Below, one piece after another: positions 34,689-47,400 of a stretch of 64,000 bases of DNA. The DNA is from Antedon bifida. Taxonomy: Eukaryota; Echinodermata; Crinoidea; Comatulida; Antedonidae. The stretch is from positions 27,261,820 through 27,325,819 of the forward strand of contig OY727096.1 of assembly GCA_963402885.1 (NCBI GenBank), written 5' to 3'. The position numbers and the translations under genes were made by a program. The stretch's first letter is position 1. Each line of letters starts with the position of its first letter. The notes under the pieces are model-generated. The model did not search any database, had not been told where the DNA came from, and saw only the letters and a program-made list of their open reading frames with translations.

Positions 34689-35822
34689 ACTGTTTTCTAA
34701 AATAAAGGTTAGTCTGTCTGACTTAATTGGAGGCGCTATACCGTTTTTCGTCTTTCTATAATATAATTAATAGGAATTTTATTTTTTATTCGTTGCTAAA
34801 ATGTGTTTGTTGTATTACGTTTAAGAGAATCTTTAGAATTACGTTTTCGGGAATTCACGTTTTAAGTAGAGGAATATCTTCGTGTATGTGCTATATTTCT
34901 TAATTTTATATATTAAATCGTAAATGATGATCATAAGATGAGGTGTTTCTATTAACCAGTCATTTTGGAAAACAATCAATGGAAAAAACAATGGAACAGT
35001 TGACAGAAGAATTAGTAGAGCTGCCAGAGTAGAACCATAGAGAAATTCTTCTTTTCAATTTCTGGTCTACCCTGTTAGTAGAAAAGCTACGTAGAGGGGG
35101 TAATTACAATTTGTATTTAATATATTTGATGTTCCGTGATACAATGAGATCACGTGCCTGCCTTATTTATTTTTGTAAAGATTCAAGATACATAATATAT
35201 ATACCCTTAGCAAGCACAGAGGTTACAAATACAACAAAGCAAAACATGGTGTTTTATTATTAATTTAATTATTCCTACGATACATTTGTAAAGAAACTTA
35301 TACAACAAGATATGTTGACATTGGTTACTTGGGAGAGGAGGGGCCCTCAATTTTTCGCTGAAGGATTCCACAGTTTTTGCAGAAATGATATTTTCTGGTA
35401 ATTTGTTCCAATCGAAAATACATCTATTGCCAAAAATTGTTTCGCGATTTCTGTTTTTTGCCTGCCTTTTGTAAATGTTGGCCTCTCAAGACCAGACACT
35501 CCATCCCTTTTCTTTTTTTAAATATTGGTATAAAGTACTGTAAATTTTATATTAACCCATTGACCTACCTTCTGTGAGGAATCATAATAAACTTTTCAGA
35601 GAAGTTCTTTCATCATTGTTAGAACTCTCTTACGTCATATCTTATACGCGAATGTGATTGGACACTTGTTTTCCGATTAACCAAGATTAACCCACTGATC
35701 ATAGCGAGTGACACGCGCTACTGGTACCGTACCACCACCACCAGCAAAGCATTTGTTTACTTCTGTTCGAGACAGGTAGTAGCTCCGGGTTTAGTGGGCC
35801 TAGGACTAATCAAATCCCTGAA

Positions 35823-38800
35823 ATGACCACCGAAATGGACTGCGAAGAACTGGACCCAAGAATTCAGGTATGTGCTTTAACACCAACTATTTGTTGTATA
35901 AAATATAGTCGTAGACTGAAACTTAAGTATGTTTTTTAGCCCAGTTAGCCATCACCAGGGCAGCTGTGTATAATGTCAATGAGACTGCTTTGCATATTTT
36001 AGTGGACTTTGGTTTTTTGATGGGCATTGTTGATGCTTTAGCCTACTGTAGAGGCCAGCTAGGGTTTTATTCACGCAGAGTTTTTATAATCGGTTATAAT
36101 AACCAACTAATTCTTTTGTACATTAAAAAGTATTTAAAAAAACACATAATATAGCAAACATCCATCCAAAAACATCTCATTATCTCCTTGGTGTCCTAGC
36201 CTAGCTATATGCCTAATTGTTTAGTTTATTTGTATCTTACCAATACTGTTATTAGTATAGTGTTTTACTGTAAGTTTTATTTACATATTTCGATATTCGT
36301 TTATTAAACATATTATATGCTTTGTTACATGAAACTTTGTAGAGAATTCCCTTAAATTCTCTATCGTAAATGAGTTTTTCTTTAAATTCCAGGAGGAGTT
36401 AGAGGTTCTCAATACATCTTCAGAGGACATTAATGTATATGAAAAGAAATTGGAGGTAAGTGTTAACTGTAATTCAAAGCCAATGCTATTTCATTTACTC
36501 AACTTCTAATATGTGATAGTCAATCAATTGTAGAATAATCTCTTAATTGTACAATAACAGCATACCTCATACAGTACTCTTTTATGTCAATACTGCAGTT
36601 AACAAAATCACATTAAAGTTTAAAAACTATAATAGCATCAACTCTGAGTGTGTTTAAACAACATTTTAATGTTCAGTGCATTGACACTAAAATTAATTCT
36701 TTATGTTTAATGTTCAGTGTAGTTGACACTAACATTCACTCTTTATTTTCATTTGCATTTGACTGTCAATTCACTCTTTTGTCACTGAAAAAAAGAGTGA
36801 ATCAATTGTTGAGAAGATTTGCCTCTTTTGTTAAAGAAGTGAATCTTTAATTTTAACTTCCCCTTAATTTTTTTTTCTTTTCACAAGGCCACGCAAAACA
36901 TTCCTTTTTGTGTAGTTTGATATTTTTGTTTTATCTGCCAAAATCATTAAACGTTTTCATGAAACCACCAATTTAATTGAAAAGTAATTAATGTCGAAAA
37001 TTTAAATCAATGAAAATATTTGAATGTTTTTTAGATTAGTAATAGAAACCATATCCTAATGGCTTAAATTTCTTTAGAATTCATAAATAGGAAATCTGAA
37101 AAACACATTGTTTGACATATTAGTTATGAGTTTTTCATTTCATTACAACATACCATAAAACCATTGAACAGAAAAAATTTACATTTTGTGTTTCATACTG
37201 ATCATAATTTATAGGTCCATGGTTGGATTTTTTACCAACTTTGAACGTTTGATACTGTCTTTGAACGTATGATAACTGTCTTTGAACGTATTATACTGTC
37301 TTTGAACGTATACTGTCTTTGAACGTATGATACTGTCTTTGAAAGTATGATACTGTCTTTGAACATTTGATACTGTCTTTGAACGTTTGATACTGTCTTT
37401 GAACGTATGATACTGTCTTTGAACGTATGATACTGTCTTTGAACGTATGATACTGTCTTTGAACGTATGATACTGTCTTTGAACGTATATACTGTCTTTG
37501 AACGTATGATAATGTCTTTGAACGTATGATACTGTTGCATGTTATTGTATTTAATTAAATGAATATTACATTAAATGGAGGGAATATTTTATGAATTAAA
37601 AGATGGAATGTCCTATTTAATGAGGTAGAGCTGGGACAGTCGGCCTTTTATCAAATGCAATACAATGACACATCTACTGTTTTATAGACTTATTTTAATT
37701 AATTCACTGTTTCCATATTGAATCAAATTCTATACCATTAAAAATGGCAGTGCTCCGATTTTCTGAACAGTTATAGACAGCCCGGCAATAGCTTGGTTTT
37801 AAACACCTAACAATCGCAGCACAAAATTCTATATGTTTATAATATTTTTCTTCACAGTATAATTAAAGATCCTATCTTTTATTAATATTATTATACTAAG
37901 TGTAAATCCCAGTGCTTCCTGAATTGAATGGCCAGTAGTCTCATCTCTGCTGTAATTGTTGTTTTGATAGTACACTTTATTATTACCAACCTTGGTTTTA
38001 AACTTCCGTCTTGGTGTCCATTAGTGGCCAACTGACATTTCCTCCCTTCCACTGGGAACACTATAATTTATTTCCTTAAATTATTAACTTAAAGGGTAAA
38101 TCCGGTTTATAAAATGTCTATTGTTTATTATAAAATATAAACCCCACTTATTTTTCATTAGTGGTAAAGCAGAACAAGCATTGTGAAATAAGCCCCTTCC
38201 TAAAATGGTGCTAGCTCAGGACTTTTATACTAATGTTATAAGATAGGAATTTTTAATGATTTTATTTAAGACTTTAGGATCTAGCCTTTATTATTTTTCT
38301 TAATGGATCATAGATCAACATTTAAAAAAAATCTAAAATACAAATGTAGATAACATACTTGCAGAACTAATTACAATTCTTATCTTTTCTGTTTGTATAA
38401 TTTGTACCAGGGTACAATATTAATAATATTGTTATCGCAAATATTGTCTAGAACTGATAAAAAGTAAATAGATATTGTCAAGTTTATCGCAACATGGTGT
38501 TTTGTATTTTTGTCTGCGCTATCTTTGTTATCCAGTGTTGACCTCTAATTTTCATAAAATAATGTTTATATTTTATTGATAAAAATACTTATGTATTGAT
38601 AATCGGGAAATCAATTTTGAAAAAATGATCTTTTTCAGGATCAAAGAAATTGTTTCCGAACAACATTGGCGGATTGTAAAACAAGATTACAATTAACTGC
38701 AAAGTATTGTGGGAAAACTGTAAATAGAGCGTTACTCTATTATCAAGCGAGAGGAGAAACATGTACGGTAGGTATATAAAATTGTATTTAATGGTTTGGA

Positions 38801-41800
38801 TTGGTTCAGACATTTGCAACCCTGACTCTGAATCCAGTGGGTTTGTTGTCTGCCAGGTTGGGGATTCTGTTTTTGTGCCGAGTGTTGACAGTCAACCTGC
38901 CCCAAAACTGTACCCTTGGGGTGTTCCAAAATCAAAAGCATTTTACTTAAAGACCTTTATAAGCAAAAACAACTCTGAATTTATGAATGTACATCTGTCT
39001 AATTTCAAAAAGTTCTTTTCCTATTCTGCTTATTTCCTCATTTTAAAATCGTATCAGGCCTTTACTTTTTTAATTCAATATTTATAGATTCTTTTTCTTT
39101 CCATTTATTTCAGGCCCAAAGAGCAGTGCAGGAATCGGTTAGCACATATCAAAAAACAGTTGGCGTTTGTCAACTGGCAAAGGAGACTATAGCACTTGCC
39201 GAGGAAGCATCAGTAACAGGGAACAAGACTAGAGAATTTGATAGCGCTCTGCAAGAAATGCTAAATCACGCTACTGGAAAGGTAAGTAATGTCAAGTGTA
39301 GGATTCTAGTCTAGTGATATATTCAATGCATATTATCAGTTACAGCCTACATTAAAAGCAGATTCCCGGTTCTTGGTAAACAAGTAGGCCTACTAGATTT
39401 TGTGTTACCTGGGGTAAGGGGAAAAACATTTTTCATGTCAGTACCTCTCAAGATTACGCTGCGAAGATTTTTGGTAAACTTCTATCATTACAGATTTCAA
39501 TCGCATCAACTCAAAATTGACAGTTTACATGAAGTATGTGGTGGCATACAATATGCCAGTGCCAGCCTCATGTTTATGGAATGTAGAATTCCTTCTTTTT
39601 ATGTTTTATGAATTTTTAAGAAAATCGATATATGCCTGATGTGTACAGTAGGCTTAATTCAAGTAAAAAAGTTTTTTCCTTCCAGAAAAAAAATGAAAAA
39701 TGAAATATGTAAATCTATTTCCTATGGCTTTAGCAAGAACTGAATTATACTTTTCACACCTAGTTTTTATAGTTAACTATATTCCTAGAATTCATCAGGA
39801 AACAATAACGATGTTACAAATGTTTACCTGCAGGAAATGAAGTTACCACATACCACACTTTTTTCGCACTTAGTCACAATTTTGACACTCAAATTTGACC
39901 CATTTACATTCACTTAAACCTTGTGCACCTTTAATATAATAATAACTGGATAGTTAAACATGCTAAAGCATTGTAACGTACATAAAGAATGTATAGATTT
40001 CCCTTTTGAATGTTAAAGGTCTTACATTATCAAACTAGTTATGACAAAAGTATGCCCAAGTATGGTAGTGATATGACATTATCATGTCTGTATATGGGCA
40101 CATCACATTTTTTGTCACATAAAGTTTGATAGTGTAGACAGAGCTTAACATACTTTTAAAAACCTTTAGATTTCAACTGTCAGTCTATTTTATTACACAG
40201 TGGAACAAGAAACTTCAAAATGCTATAAACATTTTTTAAGCTTGCCTTTCTGACAGTACATGCCCTAGGCACTAAAATGTGTCTACAGAGGCCTTAGTAA
40301 ATACTCCAGCATTGAAGTAGCTGACATTAATATAGTTACAACCACACAGATCTTTTGTCATAGTGTTCTCATTTTATTTAAACACAGTTTGCAATAGAAT
40401 GAAACAATCACACACAATGTAATAAATGAACTGTATAATGTACACAAGTTGTACAAGTAGTATAACTTCAATCAATAATCGACATACAGAATAAACAAGA
40501 TAACTTATCAAATCTATAGAGCTTTGTACTGATAAAGTGTTACAGTAAAGAAGGTCAAAGTTCAATTGCCCCTAAACACCAGGTACTGCCAAAATATATC
40601 CCCATCATCTTTGTTATCAATCAATATTTTGGTACGCAATATTCTAGATTTTTTTATTGGTGCACCATCTCCAAATTTGTATCAATCAAAAACATTTAAA
40701 AGCCACATCATCCAAATATTAACAGTGATACACAAAAGTTTGGCTCTTGAGCAGTTTTCTCTATTAATGGGTAAAAGGAATACAGATTCTGAAAAAAAAC
40801 CCATTTGATTGTTCCATGGTTTAAAGGGCATGTTCAATCAATTCCCTTTTGCCCTCCCAGATAATATTAAAATTGAACTACATTGTAAATAATTAATATT
40901 GTTTTGTCTGTTTATGCAGATATTTGCCCTTGATGGCATCTGTAGCGAATGAAATTGAAATGAACAATGGTTATATTATTTTAAAATCATATTTTTAATG
41001 CTAAAAGTAATATGTTTGATTCACAGTTAAATGCTGCTGAGAAAGAACGTAAAGAAAGTGAAAAAACGCACCTTGAAAAAGCAGCAACTTACACCATAGC
41101 ACAGAAAAGAAGTGAACAATTGAAGAAAAAATATAGCAAATCAATTGCCAAGTCAAGGTAATTTAATCAAATGTTTTTAAAAGCATTGTAAAATCACACT
41201 TCAATGGCTGAGAATCCATACTATGGGATAGAAATTAAACATATATTTAAAGGAGATCCATCTATGACATATTATTAAAGCGATATCTGAGGCTTAGAAT
41301 CCTGTTTATGGATAGAAATGACACTTTAAACATATTCTATACAAAGATCCATCCATTATGTAATAACATCTGATTTTGCAAAGGTTTAGAAACCATTATT
41401 ATGGATAGAAATGACACTTTAAACACATTCCATTTTCAGAATTTATTATGAGCAGAAGTTTCAATTTGAAACCCAACTTTTAAAAATTAAACAAGAGGTG
41501 ATAGATATACAGAAGTTACTGGTGGACAGGAAGCAAGCGTACAGGAATGCCTTGGTCAGATTAGAACAAATTTCAGAAGAAATCCATGAAAAGAGGCAGT
41601 TTAGTCTTCCACTGGGACCTCGCGAAGCTGGTGTAGGGGAAGACAGTCTAGAAGGCTCATTTGGAAGCGAGGCAGACAGCCTAGAAATTAAATTCAATGA
41701 TGGTAAGTTAAAAAAAGAAAAACAAATATTTAAACAAACATATTTAATACAGCCAGAAAATAGTTTTGTTTATGTTTTATTAAGCAGTGGTCCCTAAACA

Positions 41801-44115
41801 AGAAACCAGTCCTTAAAATCTAGGAACCACTGGTTTATAAGAAAGAAAATTTAAATAAAAATGTGTCTGAGAGATGAGAATGTTAAAGAAATTAAACAAA
41901 GTTCATCCATGTAGTTTAAGTTGGTTGTGATGCAATAATTGGATTAATTGTTAATATGAATGTATGTATCTCAGATTTTGTTAAGTGTACGATCTGCGAT
42001 CCGCATATCTTGATAATTCTCAAAAAATTTGTAATTTTTTCTTCCACTAGACTGAACTGATTCATTTTACATCCCTAATATCTATTGAGCAATATCTACA
42101 GTAAAATTCTGTTTATAATATTTAAAAATTCAATATGAATATTTTGATATTTATTCATTGATATTTATTCATAAAACAAAAAGATTAAAACATAGCAGCA
42201 AAAATGCTGAATACTTTCAATCTACAAAAAAAATTATAAAATACAAATTTGATAAACAACTTTCCATGTATTATCTAGGTTAAGGTTATGAGTATTCATG
42301 GTAAACTCATCAACTTCTTAAGCTGTGTGGGTTTCAGGTTATTTTAAATTAATCTGGTATTTATATGTCATCAAAAAACTAAAACAAATCTGTATGATAG
42401 CTTAACCTTTTTAGAGACCAACAATGAGTAGTATACCGAAATGTCTTTCTTCCGTTAAAACTTGCTGTTTTAATCGTGAATATTTACTCTTTGGTGGTTA
42501 AGATACTCGGCTACCAATGGCGATCACAGAGTGCTTGGTTCAATCCCACCAGATTCTTTCTGAAAGTTAAGCTTGTACCACCAATAAGGATAATAAATGA
42601 AATTATTTTTCTTTTGTGGATGAAATCACTTATGGTTATCTTATCTCTTAGAGAATAGGAAAAATAATGTATACTGTAAGTGGGTGCTAAAGTATATGCT
42701 TTTCCTATTACTGGACCTCCCTAAGCTAATTGTCCTTTAAATCAATTTATACTTAATAAATGCAAATTTCTATTACATTTTATTAGATAATTTACCAATA
42801 TATAATAAATTTTCCCAAAATCTTCGATATTTTAAAATATTTCCCATATTTTAAACAAAGCAATGATAATATCTACTGATAACAAATACAATTTTCAAAA
42901 TGAAATAAAAATATTAGAATCAGTTTTCAGGATACTGAGATAAAATAGTTTGCAGGGGGCTTAGCAGTTTAAAAACAAATGATACCACAACTTGTTCTGG
43001 TAATATTGTAATAATGGACGTAGGAAAAACAATAAAGCATTTCAAAGAAACTGACTAGGCCTACTAAACCACAAACAATACATTGTTCTGCAAGTTTAAA
43101 ACATGCAATAGAACAGAGTCTTAATTAATCCATGGAGGGTTCCTCCATGATTAATCTGATGCCAAATTGCTTTTAAATTAGTATTGATTTAAAACAACAA
43201 TATAGAAGTTTGTCTCAGTACATCACTAGTAAAGCACAAACAATACATTGTTCTGCAAGTTTAAAACATGCAGTAAAACAGAGTCTTAATTAATCTAGGT
43301 GCCAAAATTCTTTTAAATTAGTATTGGTTTAAAACAATAGAGCCTACATTTGTCTAGTACATCACTAAATGGAATTCAAGTTCATTAATAAATCCTACCA
43401 TCAATAGGTGTTAAGTACAATAATTGTTCCTATAGAAATTTGGGTTTAGTTGTTTTTTTGTGATTGGTAGGGAGCTTTGAAGTGAGTATCAATGGTTATT
43501 CAAGTGATTGTCTTTTAATTATAGATGATTGTTTGACTTTTTGTTGATAGTGTTGTCATAGTTTTCCATGGCTACAATATACAATAATGTTGTCTACCCA
43601 TATCTTTACAATGAAGTCCATTGCAGTTACAATACAGTATATCTCAATTACAAATGCTTTATGTAGCCTAGTTATATATTTTTGTTTTAGAATGTTTATT
43701 TCATGCGTAATAATTCATTTTTTTCTTTTTAGACAATGATTCTATAAGTGATTCTGCTTCATGTGATTCGGACTACTTTTCTTCCACACCAACATCTCCT
43801 TGCAGCGATTCTGGATCCTTATCTATATTGAGAAGTTTGCCGGAGTTGGACGTACTAGAAGAATTCGAAAAGCGCAAGCCTTTAAAACGATCCTCTACTG
43901 ATAATAGCCTTGATGTCTATGTAAGAAACTCTTTACAGAACTTGTCTATTAGTAAAAATTGTGAAGATGAACAAGAATCGGATGTAGGTGAGAAAACTTG
44001 TGGAAATACAGAAATGAATGTTAAAAGATTACAGGCTGATGGGACGGAAGATGTATCAGAAAGGTCAACTGCAGAGGGCGCTGATTGTAAGAAGTTGTTT
44101 CAGGAAGATATATGA
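35823..44115 (+). CDS. SH3BP5: SH3BP5 family protein (Sab; Rab11 GEF), complete
   Basis: Seven coding exons: 35823-35867, 36393-36455, 38639-38767, 39114-39281, 41027-41157, 41440-41702, 43733-44115. They sum to 1182 nt (393 aa) with matching phases. Residues about 8-250 are a highly charged coiled-coil region; blocks ELDPRIQEELE, YYQARGET and EEASVTGNKTREFD are family hallmarks. The tail from about 267 is acidic and Ser-rich. LRSLPELDVL (299-308) resembles a basic-then-hydrophobic MAP-kinase docking site, as expected for a JNK-binding Sab protein, but that is inference. Known family roles are exchange factor for Rab11 and mitochondrial outer-membrane docking of JNK. Length matches SH3BP5-like proteins. 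The start ATG has CTGAA upstream; no other in-frame ATG fits exon 1. Introns 2 and 5 hold tandem repeats. Confidence 0.92.
37240..37535 (+). repeat. 20-bp minisatellite in SH3BP5 intron 2
   Basis: About 14 units of GAACGTATGATACTGTCTTT with small indels (units of 16-21 bp). An open frame on the minus strand across it is a by-product of the repeat. Confidence 0.95.
40026..40144. mobile_element. Foldback MITE, GCTCTGTCTACAC family, copy 9
   Basis: Left terminus truncated to ATTATCAAACTAG; interior and right terminus intact and followed by TAA. In SH3BP5 intron 4. Confidence 0.75.
41205..41432 (+). repeat. Imperfect triplication in SH3BP5 intron 5
   Basis: Three roughly 85-95-bp units sharing TATGGATAGAAATGACACTT, TTAAACATATTC and GATCCATC phrases. 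Confidence 0.6.
42484..42560 (+). repeat. tRNA-derived SINE-like head
   Basis: TGGTGGTTAAGATACTCGG and GCTTGGTTCAATCCCACC resemble the A and B boxes of a Ser/Leu-type tRNA, without a paired acceptor stem. In SH3BP5 intron 6. Confidence 0.5.
43007..43345 (+). repeat. Duplicated segment in SH3BP5 intron 6 (copy 1)
   Basis: 43007-43247 is nearly identical to 45010-45253. A further partial tandem unit (43232-43345) repeats CACAAACAATACATTGTTCT and AACAGAGTCTTAATTAATC. It contains a CATGGAGG...CCTCCATG hairpin at 43131-43149. Confidence 0.85.
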
Positions 44116-44255
44116 AAGTCAGTTTCATAATATCAGAAAATTTTAAAACAAAGAATGTGTGCTATTGAAAATAAGTCAGACGTTAAATGATTAGGCCTAC
44201 TGGATGTTATGACAGAGGATAGGCCTATTGTATCTGTATTATATTAGAAAGGTCA

Positions 44256-44261
44256 AATAAA
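44256..44261 (+). terminator. Candidate SH3BP5 polyadenylation signal
   Basis: AATAAA hexamer 141 nt after the SH3BP5 stop, ten bases upstream of a foldback element inserted at 44271. Confidence 0.5.
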
Positions 44262-44270
44262 GTGGTCTAA

Positions 44271-44439
44271 AGGGTCTTTCACACCTGTTCCGGTATGGCG
44301 AATCGAACATCAATGTTTCGTTTTCACTACGCTCCACCCGGCTATGCGTCAATCGATATGCGCGTAGCCGCGTGAAAACGAAACATGGACGTTTGATTGG
44401 ATTTTCCGTTGACAGACTGGAACAGGTGTGAAAGACCCT
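44271..44439. mobile_element. Foldback element, AGGGTCTTTCACACC family, with TAA duplication
   Basis: Ends AGGGTCTTTCACACCTGTTC and GAACAGGTGTGAAAGACCCT are perfect inverted repeats, with inner arms around ATGTTTCGTTTTCAC / GTGAAAACGAAACAT. TAA at 44268-44270 is repeated at 44440-44442. It lies just after the SH3BP5 polyadenylation signal. Confidence 0.85.
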
Positions 44440-44442
44440 TAA

Positions 44443-47400
44443 GTCGTAGGGAGGTTTCTTGCAAATACGATAACGAATGAATTCTCCACAAATAAGTTTT
44501 CCTATTGTAAGCCAGTGAAAATCTGTGTGGCTTTAACTTTGGGTCGGTAAACAGAAGTAGTTTAATAGGACTGTGACAATTGTGGAATGTAGATGTAATA
44601 TACATTCCACTTGTCGCGGTCTGTTAAATTACCTTCTACATTGGCTATCGTCCCAACATGAAAGCTTGTAATGGAAAATCAATATATTACTATCTTGTAT
44701 GCTTGTACTCGCAAATATATGTTAAAGTAGGCTATAAAACATATTATACTGTACATACACACCCAATATGTTTGTATACCATGTATACTTTTAGAGAATA
44801 AATAATAATTATTGGAGTTTTCAATGGATGAAAAAATGAGACTGATAGAGAATGAATGAATAATGGATAGATAATGGGACAAATAAAAAAATAAATGCAC
44901 AAATGACCAAGATGAATTGAGAAAATGAAATTTATATAAAAGTATTTTTTTTTTTTTTAAATTTCTACCCCAATCAGTCCAATACATTCATTCATTCATT
45001 TTTATTATTTTGTAATAATGGACGTAGGAAAAACAATAAAGCATTTCAAAGAAACTGACTAGGCCTACTAAACCACAAACAATACATTGTTCTGCAAGTT
45101 TAAAACATGCAATAGAACAGAGTCTTAATTAATCCATGGAGGGTTCCTCCATGATTAACCTGATGCCAAATTGCTTTTTAATTAGTATTGATTTAAAACA
45201 ACAATATAGAAGTTTGTCTCAGTACATCACTAGTAAAGCAGATACAATACATTTTTATTATTTTGTTGTGCATGTTTTCTACATTCTGTATACAGTCTGT
45301 CACTTCTGAAATGTAATATTTGTTTTAATGTAAAAATGAAGTCGATAAAATTGTGCATATTTTGTACATACAACTTGTCTTTCAATATTTTTCATGTAAA
45401 ATGCAATAAATAAAATTAAAAGTACAGATTTTGTAAATATAATTTTATCAAGTCTGTCAATATTTGCATGTGAACTTAATGAATTAATAAACTCAATATA
45501 AACTACTGTATATGTTTTGTTTCATTTTACGCTGCAGGTTATACAAGTTCTACAAGTACTAGACTCATTATTATTTTTTGACGTAGAACAATGGGAAAAG
45601 GACCCCAATTTAGCACTCCTAAGGGGCCCTCCAACACTGGGTAGCTGCATTGGGGGCTCCTGTGTTTAGCCACTTAAGCGCTTAATAGCTGTTATGTAGC
45701 ACTTTTGCTTAAGTATAGTTATTACATGCTATGTGTGCCAAAATCACCATCTATCAAGAACATAGACTATACAAGTACAGAAAAACAAATTAAATTACTA
45801 TGCTGTTTGATTTTAACTCCGGTTTAGCAAACAGTAAAAAAGTTGCAGAAAAGTATAGTTATGCACGCCAGGTGTGCCGAAATGTTTAGCCCACTTGCCG
45901 TCCATAACCTGGACTATTCAAGTACATTTTTTGGTGAAGTCAGACAAAAAACCTGACACATTAGATCGTTTTTCTGTCCTACAATAAAACATTTTATTCA
46001 TTTTACGGAAACTACACTCAATTTGTCACTTTAATGCTACAACACTACTACATAATGCATGCATACATTTTTGTCATAAGATGTTGATGATCCTATTTCA
46101 TGTTAATATCTCCAACACATCAGTCTAAATCAAAACAATTGTGATATATTCTTTAAACAAAAAATTGGCAAAGTTTTTTTTCTGTTTTCATTTCCTTGTA
46201 TATTGGCGCAGACAACTCTCCCAAACCAGACACCCTCGGTCCAACTTTTCAAATATTATAATTTCAACTGGGAAGAACATTCTGCTTTTTGGAGTTTTTA
46301 AGTGTAGTCAGAAATTGCACTTAAGCAAGAAATTTCCCTTAAATACAAAATATTTTCACTTAAGTTACATAAATACAGGGTTGTTTCTTTTGAATATTTG
46401 ACATTTTTTTTCGAAAATTGTTTCGAAGTCAATAAATATTTAGTGGTATTATTCCCTTTTAGTCTTAGTGAGAATGATAAATAATGCAACAGTATTTGGA
46501 AGGGGATTGCATGTTATACCAAGATAATTTGTTTAGTAAAGCTTCCATACTTCTGTTTTAAAATATTTGTACCGTATATGCGCAATTCAGTGTACCGGTC
46601 CATTTCCATGATGCATAAGCGTTGACAGTTATACAACACAAAGGGGTACTTAGGAGAGAAGAATGTTGTTAGATGTATATTTTCACACCTGTGCGCAATT
46701 CAGTCCAATTATACCCCCACCCACATTCATGGTTTAATAATACGGTACACATTTATACACAAAATTATAATTGTTGAATATTATGTGAAACAATGTGATG
46801 TTAACATAATTAAAATATGTATCAACATATCCCCATCCCCCAAGTCTTTAAAAAGTATTACATGTATGAAATGCCATGTGTGCCAAAAATATTTATCTTT
46901 TTACCATAAGTTGAAATGAACCTAGACTAAACCTTAGTGTATTCCTGCATATGTTCCATGCTTGGACAAACAATCAAACTTTTACATAATAGGGCCTATT
47001 CTAAAGACACTGATTCTTGTTTACCTATTACAATAAGAGGTTTTTTCTAAAAACTATCTTTAGCATTATTTTACATTAAAATCTAGTAAGTTTTAAAACA
47101 TAATCACAGTAGTATACTTAATTTCTTGGATGACATGATTCGGTTGCTGAAGAAACAAAAATGAATACAAAATTTTATTTAAAAAGGATAACTTTCTAAT
47201 CTCTTTTTAAAACTTAGTCATTATAAAATCAAAACAATTTTGTGCATTTTATAAGCATGAATTAATTAACCTAATTAATCTAATCACATTTTTTTTAAAC
47301 AATTTATTCATTGTATTGTAAAACTAAAATCCGATACTTAATCTCAAATTAAGTTTATTGTTTTAATATTTTTTGCTACTTATGTAGTCAAAACAAATTA

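Larger units (their letters stand above)
31938..35822. other. Intergenic region between the LRR gene and SH3BP5
   Basis: Two complete copies of the GATGTATTGTCCCC-end family (32965, 34364) and one CATGGAG hairpin. Probable SH3BP5 leader at about 35690-35822. No gene seen. Confidence 0.55.

Noticed and set aside
37232-37540. 102-residue minus-strand frame
   Set aside because: Translation of the 20-bp minisatellite in SH3BP5 intron 2.
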